The translations under genes and the position numbers were made by a program. From positions 124,001-188,000 of the forward strand of contig JANATG010000012.1 in assembly GCA_029449235.1 (NCBI GenBank): a stretch of 64,000 nt of DNA. The letters run 5' to 3'. The DNA comes from Linnemannia schmuckeri (Eukaryota; Mortierellomycota; Mortierellomycetes; Mortierellales; Mortierellaceae). Below the pieces are notes generated by a model. The model was not told the origin of the DNA. It was given only the letters and a program-made list of their open reading frames with translations, and made no database searches. This document shows positions 57,344 to 64,000 of the stretch, in pieces (the stretch's first letter is position 1; each line of letters starts with the position of its first letter).

Positions 57344-60300
57344 TTATGCGCGAGCCTGAGCCTTGGCAGCCATCTGGTTGAGGGCGGAACCGTACTTGAA
57401 CCACTTGATCTGGTCCTCGTTGAAGGTGTGGTTCAACTTGATGTCAATGGCAGAGCCATCCTGCTTCTTGACGTGCAAGTTCAATGGGACACCCTCCTTG
57501 AAGGAGGTCAAGCCCTGGATCGAGACACGGTCAAAGGGAGCAATCTTGTCGTAGTCGGCAGGGTTGGCGAAGGTCAAAGGCAAGAGACCCTGCTTCTTGC
57601 AGTTGGTCTCGTGGATACGAGCAAAGGACTTGGTGATGACAGCGGCACCTCCAAGGTGGCGGACCTCGAGGGCGGCGTGCTCGCGGGAGGATCCCTCACC
57701 GTAGTTCTCATCACCAATGACGATCCAGGGCTGACCCTTGGCCTTGTAGTCACGGGCAACACCGGGAACGGTGTCATACTCGCCAGTGAACTGGTTCTTG
57801 ACAGAATTGACACCCTCGTTCTCAGAGTTGAGGGCACCGATCAACATGTTGTTGGAGATGTTGTCCAAGTGACCACGGAACTTCAACCAGGGACCGGCCA
57901 TGGAGATGTGATCGGTGGTGCACTTGCCCTTGACCTTGATCAAGATGGGCATGTCCTCCATATCCTTACCGTTCCACTTAGCGAAGGGCTCCAAGAGCTG
58001 GAGACGGTTGGAGGTGGGCGAGACCTTGACGGTAACATCACCCTTCTCCTTAGGGGGAGCCTGGTAGGTCTCCTCACCGGGGTTGTATCCGTTAGGAGGA
58101 AGCTCGTTACCGTTGGGGGCAGAGAACTTGAAGGGCTTGCCGTCGGCACCGATGAGGGTGTCCTTGGTGGGGTCGAAGGTCAAATCACCGGCGAAGGTCA
58201 TGGCAGTGACGATTTCGGGGGAAGCGACGAAAGCGTGAGTCATGGGGTTGGCATCGTTACGCCCGGTAAAGTTACGGTTGTAGGAGGTAATGATAGAGTT
58301 CTTGGTGCCCTTGGGGACATCCTGACGATCCCACTGACCAATGCAAGGGCCGCAGGCGTTGGCGAGAACGATACCGCCAGCAGCGTTGAGGGTCTCCATT
58401 TGACCATCCTGCTCAATGGTGGCACGAATCTGCTCAGAACCAGGGGTGATGGTGAAGATCGACTTGGCCTTCAATCCGTGGTCCAAGGCCTCACGGGCAA
58501 TGGAGGCAGAGCGGGCCATATCCTCGTAGGAGGAGTTGGTGCAGGAACCAATCAAACCGACCTCGAGCTTGGCGGGCCAGCCGTTGGCGTGGACAGCCTC
58601 CTTGAACTTGGAGAGAGGAGTAGCAAGATCGGGGGTGAAGGGACCGTTGATGTGGGGCTCGAGAGTGTTGAGGTCAATCTCGATGACCTGGTCGTAATGA
58701 GCACCGGCATCGGCCTTCAAGTTGTGCTGGAAGGAATCGGCCCACTCAGCAATGTAGGGGCGGGTGGTGGCCTTCAAGTAGTCGGACATGCGGGAGTTGT
58801 AGGGGAAAAGGGAGGTGGTGGCACCGATCTCAGCACCCATGTTGCAGATGGTGGCCATACCGGTGCAGGACAAGGTGTCGACACCAGGTCCGAAGTACTC
58901 AACGATGGCACCGGTACCACCCTTGACAGTAAGGATACCAGCGACCTTCAAGATGATGTCCTTGGCGGAGGTCCAGCCGGACATCTTACCGGTGAGCTTG
59001 ACTCCGATGACCTTGGGGCACTTGAGCTCCCAGGGGATGTCAGCCATGACATCGACGGCATCAGCTCCACCGACACCAATGGCGACCATACCGAGACCTC
59101 CGGCGTTAGGGGTGTGGGAGTCGGTTCCGATCATGAGACCACCGGGGAAGGCGTAGTTCTCGAGGATGATCTGGTGAATGATACCGGAGCCGGGCTTCCA
59201 GAAGCCGAGGCCGTACTTAGCGCAGGAGGTGGAGAGGAAGTCGTAGACCTCCTTGTTGATGTCTTTGGCGCGGGTCAAGTCCTTGGCGCCTCCGACCTGG
59301 GCCTCGATCAAGTGATCGCAGTGGACGGTCGAGGGGACGGCGACGTTGGGAAGACCTGCGGACATGAACTGGAGCAAAGCCATCTATTATGCCATAAAGG
59401 TAGAAGGAATAGGAAGAGAAATCAATTAGAACGCTGTTGCTGTAATCAAAATCCCATAATCCCATATGATAACCAGATTGTAACTCAGCACGAGAGCCCC
59501 GATTATTTTTTTCCCTCTTTGATGGGATTCCCGCTGGAGCGACTGTCTGTCGCCCTCTTCCTCTTTATCCGTCCAGGCGTATCTCTCCACTCTCTTTTCC
59601 TTCTCCTTCTCCTTCTCGGATCAAGGTTTTCCTTGTCCTTCTCTGCCTTCTTTTCCTTCTTCTTGCTCGGTCAAGTCGTTATCGCGATCGACCAATCATC
59701 CATTTCCTCCGAAAAAATAGTGCCGCGTTCAGTTTCCTTGTGGATGTTGATTTCTTACCTGGGCAGTAGCATCCTGACAAGCAACACGATCAGGGCGGAG
59801 CTTGAGGTAGGACTTGCCACGCTCAATATCCTGGTTGTGGGCATCATCCAAATGACCATAGACAATCTTCTCAGCAAGAGTCATGGGCTGATTCAACCTG
59901 TTGCATCATCCGTCAATTCAAATTGTCCAGATCAATTATCGATATTGGTGTTGTGGGAAAAAAAGGGGGAAAGAAAAGAAACAAGGGATTCGGTTAGCTA
60001 ACAAGCGCAGTCAAGACCGAGAGAGAAGACAATGCAAGACGAGAGAAGGGACTTGCCTCTTTCTGACGATGGCGAGGTTGTCCTCGATGCGCTGGTAGTT
60101 GATGTGCTGGTCCTTCTCGAAGTTGGACATCTGGACCTTGCGGGCAGAGCCAGCGGTGGCCTGAGCAAAGGTGCGAAGGGGAGCCTTGATGGCAGCAGCC
60201 TGTTCGAATGGCAATGAATGGGAGAGAGATACATTGATTGTTAAGCAACAATGGACAGACAATCATGAGCTCATCGCTACGTGTTTTGATGCGTTTTTTT

Positions 60301-60364
60301 TTATAGCGCGTGTATTTGCGTCGTTTACCTTCCAGGTGCGGGAAATAGCTCCGGAAGAGAACAT
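57344..60364 (-). CDS. ACO1: Aconitate hydratase, mitochondrial
   Basis: Exons 60329-60364, 60057-60199, 59759-59897 and 57344-59383 give 785 residues. The N-terminus (MFSSGAISRTWK, then AAAIKAPLRTFAQATAGSARK) is basic, Ser/Ala-rich and without acidic residues, a typical mitochondrial presequence. The enzyme isomerises citrate to isocitrate in the TCA cycle. The three cysteines that hold the 4Fe-4S cluster are present: GSCTNSS (Cys387) and ANACGPCIGQ (Cys450, Cys453), as are DSHTPNAGGLG and the SREHAALEVRHLGG active-site loop. The second intron uses a GC donor (AGAG|GCAAGT), the classic GC-AG consensus, and restores IVRKRLNQPMTLAEKI. Codon use is strongly biased, as expected for a highly expressed gene, which also creates a long antisense ORF. 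Confidence 0.97.
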
Positions 60365-62928
60365 TATGTGTATGTGTTTATGGAAATGAAAATGCGAGAA
60401 TGAAAAATGAAGGAAAGAGGTGTATATGAGGTGTGTGGGATGGAGGGGAGGGGAGAAGGGAGGGGTGAGTGAAAGTGGCGAACGTGAAAAGAGTGGGGAG
60501 TGGAGTGGGGAGTGAAGAGAAAGGGGATGAAGGAGTGAAGAAGAGAAGAGAAGAGAGAAGAGAGAAGAGAGAAGAAAAGACAAAAAAAAACGGAAAAGCG
60601 CGCTTGATATAAGGAGGCAAAGATGTCCGAAGTTCACTGCTCTCTCTCCTCTTAAATGCACGCAAACAACCAACCCAGAGCGAGGACAAGAAAGATTTGA
60701 TCCCGACAGAGAGACAGGCAGACACCAATCTCCGGCACACCCCAAAAAGGAACCTTTTTCGTGGCCCGTCAACATTTTTTCATGGCCCATCGTCATGCCT
60801 TAAACTCTATCCTCATCCTTGACAGTCTGATCTGCTCTCGTGGCCTTCTTGCGGGGTAAAATGCACTGTATCGAACAGGTCGATAAAAATAAAGAGAGCA
60901 CTGGCTGAATAAAAAAAAACTCTCTCGCTCGTTCTTCCACTGCCAGGCAGGACCGCTTCCTCACACGCCGGCCGATCCAGCCCTCCCTTCGTTTTGTAAT
61001 TTTCACGTTGTCGTTTGTAATTTTACGTCTCTCTTTTGTATCCCTATTTTACATTGCCTTACCATCCTTCCCTCCCACTGCCACTGCCTCTACAAATTCT
61101 CGGAAAAGCAAATTGAACCAGTTAGAAACTGCAAAGTGGACAGCTGAACAAACAACTTCCCTCCCAGCGATCTCCCATTCTTGCCTCTCTCTTTCCCCCT
61201 CACGTTATCGGAGACACGGCAAATCGACAACCGCGCACACAAACGCAAAAAAAAAAATCCCTCTCCAAAAAAAGCGCGAGAGGTCCGAAGGCTCAATCGT
61301 TCGTTTTTTTTTTCCATCCCCCCTCATGTGCTAATGGGAGCCACTAGTTTGACATTGGTACGTACCGTCGTGATTACGATCAATTGGATCCTTTCATCCA
61401 TCAGAGCCAGAAGGGATGTATTGCACTATACTTGCTTACCTTTCTTTTTTTTTTCCCGGATTTTTTTTTCCCTTTCCTCACAAAAGCCGAAGCTGACTCT
61501 CTCTCACGTTTATCTTTAAACAAAGCTGGCCTCCAAGCGATGAATTATGATTTTCTTCGATCTGGACAATAATGAACCAAACGGTCTGAAGGGGAAAGGG
61601 GAATCAACCAATGAAGTCCGTCCAACAAGGGGAGAACCTTGTTCATCTTTTGTGTTCCATCTCGATTTCGTTGTGTTTCTGCCAGTGTTTGACCTTTATT
61701 TTTTTTTTCGTAGCCCTGTCTTAATTATCTATTGCGGAGACCTTTTTTGTCTTTGCTTTCAAAACCCCCCAACAAGTAGGTGAGAAAGAAAAAAGAAGGA
61801 CCCGTAGGAAAGCATGGCTATTCTGATTCTAAAGGTATCTGTCTTGCGGCCTATGGATGGAATGAGGAGAAGTGGAGAAACATTGACTATGGACGGATTT
61901 TGTTTCATATCATGTGCTACTCACAATGATTAAACCATGGGTGCAACAGTGAAAAGCAAAGAGGGATTTGTGTGTGATTTACATGTTTGCCTACCCGCTC
62001 CAGACAACGTCAGGTGGCTGTTTGTTTTGATTCTTTTTTTCAGATCGCGCTGAGTTGACATAGAGTGAAGGTGATGCTGTTCAGGCTTAAGTACTTGTCT
62101 AAAAACACCAATCGAGACAGAAGAATAAAATGTCATGACTCGACTTTCTTTATGTCGATGAGCAGAGCGCGAAAGACGTTGCTCTGTACAAAGGTGCTCG
62201 ACGAGAAGACCATTGTTCGTTATTTTTTAACAGCCCCACCACTACCAGCCCGTTATCAACTTGCACATCTTTATCTTTGCTTTTCAAGAGATCGTTGTCT
62301 GATAACGTCAAAAAAAGAGCATTCCGCAGAACCACTCTGAATCTGCCTTCCAATGGAATCGTTGTCGCGTGCACGACTTTATTGTTCCTGCATGTTCATC
62401 TGCTTCCTCTCTTTTTTTAAGAATGTACAAAAAGTCTGTTCTCATCAAAAAGGCAAGCGTTTGTGAGCATCGAGAAATAAAGCAACATCGAGAATTACAT
62501 GCTAATGCATGAACATACCAGAAAATAGACATCTAGTTCAAGTGATGGAGTCTGTGCAAAAGAGGAGAACCATAGAATGATGATGCACGTAAATAAACCA
62601 ATCGACCGGATCTTCAGGTACGATAAAAAAAAAAAAAAAAAAAAAAAGAGAGAATAAAGCAAACATTCTTCAGCGTAACCTCGCAGGGACTCACTTCTGC
62701 TTCCCTGTTCTCATAAATGGCCTATGTCAAAGGCGACGTGATAGGGCCATTTCTGATCTGACAAAGCTCATCTCACCTCCTTTTCATCAGCATCATGGGA
62801 AGTTGGATCTCCGCCTAATGGGAATAACGACAGAAATGTAGGCAATTTTTGCAAGCTCTACATACCCTTCTTTTCTCTCCAAAAGAGGAAAAAATTGACC
62901 AGCAGGACTGGAGAAATGGTAAAATATT
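60365..62928. other. Intergenic, no convincing gene
   Basis: About 60370-60600 is GA-rich on the plus strand (pyrimidine leader of aconitase). About 61150-61320 and 61440-61490 are CT- and T-rich. 61600-62600 is mixed DNA. A 23-nt A tract lies at 62625-62647. Short ORFs here have no coding character I can support. Confidence 0.45.
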
Positions 62929-62999
62929 TGAAAGTGCCGGGACTCGAACCCGGTTCTCAGGCTTGGAAGGCCGGAATGATACCCATATACTACACTTTC
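62929..62999 (-). tRNA. tRNA-Gly (TCC)
   Basis: 71 nt including the discriminator A. Acceptor GAAAGTG/CACTTTC is perfect, T arm CCGGG-TTCGAGT-CCCGG is perfect, anticodon loop CTTCCAA carries TCC, and the anticodon stem CCGGC/GCCTG has one mismatch. There is no intron. A TTTT run follows within about 12 nt on the minus strand. Confidence 0.93.
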
Positions 63000-63092
63000 A
63001 GTGTTTGATATTCGTCAAAAAAGTTGCTTTTGATTTAGTATCATTCATATTGGATATCTTTACTACGCCACCAAAAAAAAAATGGTCGTGGC

Positions 63093-63093
<1 letters not shown>

Positions 63094-63131
<38 letters not shown>
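63094..63131 (+). repeat. 38-nt A tract at the edge of the LINE fragment
   Basis: An uninterrupted run of A lies directly before the first recognisable reverse transcriptase codon. A shorter run of ten A lies 22 bp upstream (63073-63082). Confidence 0.9.
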
Positions 63132-63133
<2 letters not shown>

Positions 63134-64000
63134 TACCAACCGAGGGAGGATGTTTGCTCAGAGTGGTACGACTCGGTGATGGTGGTGCCGGATTATGAGG
63201 AAGTTTGTGCAGCGATAGCGGCGGCACCATTGGGTAAGGCACCCGGCCATTCGAAGGTGTCTGGAGACCTCTTGAAACGACTGGGACCTCTGGCACAAGC
63301 ATTGTTTGTAGTCCTGGTGCAGGCGTGCTTTGTGCAAGGGGTAATGCCGGAGGACTGGTTGAAAGGTGTGATCTATTGCATACCAAAAGGACCGGTGTGG
63401 TCGGGAAAGATTAGTGAGGTGCGCCCTATCACTCTATTGGAACATGGTAGGAAGATTTTCTTTTCCATCATGGTAAATCGACTCACCATGGTGCTATCTC
63501 GTCACTCCATATTCCGCGGACCCAACTTCTCGGTGCTTAAAGGAACAATGACCAAAGACCCGATACACATCCTGAACTCGGTCCTCGAGGACGCCCGAGA
63601 GTATAAGAAGGAGGTCTGGGTCTTGCTGCAGGATATGAGGCGGTGTTTCGACTCTGTGTCGTGTCAACGAGGTGGGATGTTGGAATTGGGCCTGCGACAT
63701 CTCAAGATCCCGAACAAGTTCATCGAATTGTGTCTCTATGTCGCCGCGACTAAGACCAACCGGATCATTACCGCATATGGCCTTACAGAAGCATACAACC
63801 CCCGCTGTGGCCTAGATCAGGGAGGAGTCGAGAGTCCCCTTCTCTGGCGCATCGTCTACGAGGTCCTGCTTGCCCAGGTGTGGCAGTCCAATCTCGGCTA
63901 CCCAATGGTCAACAGGGCCGACCTACGGGCCTTTCACAAGATCCCCACCTTCGAGTTCATGCACCCTGACACGCCACTCAAGATCGCCTGCCTCGCGTTC
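63132..64000 (+). mobile_element. LINE (non-LTR retrotransposon) reverse transcriptase, partial
   Basis: The plus-strand frame with codons at 63134, 63137 and so on is open for 289 codons to the end of the window. It shows LINE reverse transcriptase blocks in order: APLGKAPGHSKVSGDLLK, VRPITLLEHGRKIF, LLQDMRRCFDSVS (first catalytic Asp) and CGLDQGGVESPLLWRIVYEVLL. The last residues, KIACLAF, are where the F-x-D-D active site should begin, so the catalytic pair lies just beyond the window. The fragment has no start codon and begins abruptly after the A tract, so the element is 5'-truncated or interrupted. No stop or frameshift was seen, so the copy may be young. RNase H or endonuclease parts are not visible. 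Confidence 0.88.

Noticed and set aside
57428..60001. 857-codon plus-strand ORF
   Set aside because: It lies exactly antisense to aconitase, and its sequence is a Gly/Val/Leu-rich mirror of the biased aconitase codons. It is explained by strong third-position C/G preference in the real gene.
62150..62374. 74-codon minus-strand ORF
   Set aside because: Some stretches look coding, but there is no start context, homologous domain or neighbouring exon to support it.

Overview
The window looks like nuclear DNA of a filamentous fungus, most likely an early-diverging one close to Mortierella (Mortierellomycotina). This is an inference. It rests on intron-rich genes with mostly short introns, an intron-bearing tRNA-Tyr, a sestrin gene, an expanding F-box family, and housekeeping proteins (calmodulin, mitochondrial aconitase, phospholipase D) of fungal type. 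Exon structures below were assembled by hand from splice signals, phase and protein continuity. All lengths are predictions.

Region 0-27.4 kb is ordinary gene-dense DNA: an F-box protein (-), a prolidase-type metallopeptidase (-), an unrecognised 541-aa protein (-), an alpha/beta-hydrolase fused to a tyrosine phosphatase (+), an ABHD1/3-type hydrolase (+), a diverged tail-anchored heme oxygenase (-), a DeSI-thioredoxin-PUL protein (+), a PX-PH phospholipase D (-), a disordered repeat protein (+) and a GNAT acetyltransferase (-). Divergent pairs share promoters of about 0.4-0.8 kb, and several pairs converge with short 3' gaps.

Region 28.2-40.1 kb is an accessory island. Two inverted copies of a tRNA-Tyr(GTA) segment bracket it. 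Inside are a field of palindromic short repeats, a MITE-like element with inverted termini, and five F-box paralogues in different states: two intact, one with a single in-frame stop, one badly eroded, and one reduced to its two ends. This is the most dynamic part of the window.

Region 40.5-64 kb returns to conserved genes on the minus strand: a two-segment membrane protein of unknown function, a sestrin, calmodulin and mitochondrial aconitase. A 6-kb gene-poor stretch of alternating polypurine and polypyrimidine blocks lies between sestrin and calmodulin. The window ends with a tRNA-Gly(TCC) and, about 95 bp upstream of it, a 38-nt A tract followed by the reverse transcriptase part of a LINE that runs off the end.

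Recurring gene-structure features are pyrimidine-rich leaders on the coding strand before almost every start codon, three GC-AG introns, and two very small internal exons (21 and 22 nt). I found no defence island, CRISPR array, biosynthetic cluster or clearly new molecular system. The strongest leads are the tRNA-bracketed F-box island with its 25-nt templated insertion, the hydrolase-phosphatase fusion, the heme oxygenase without its distal aspartate, and the LINE next to a tRNA.
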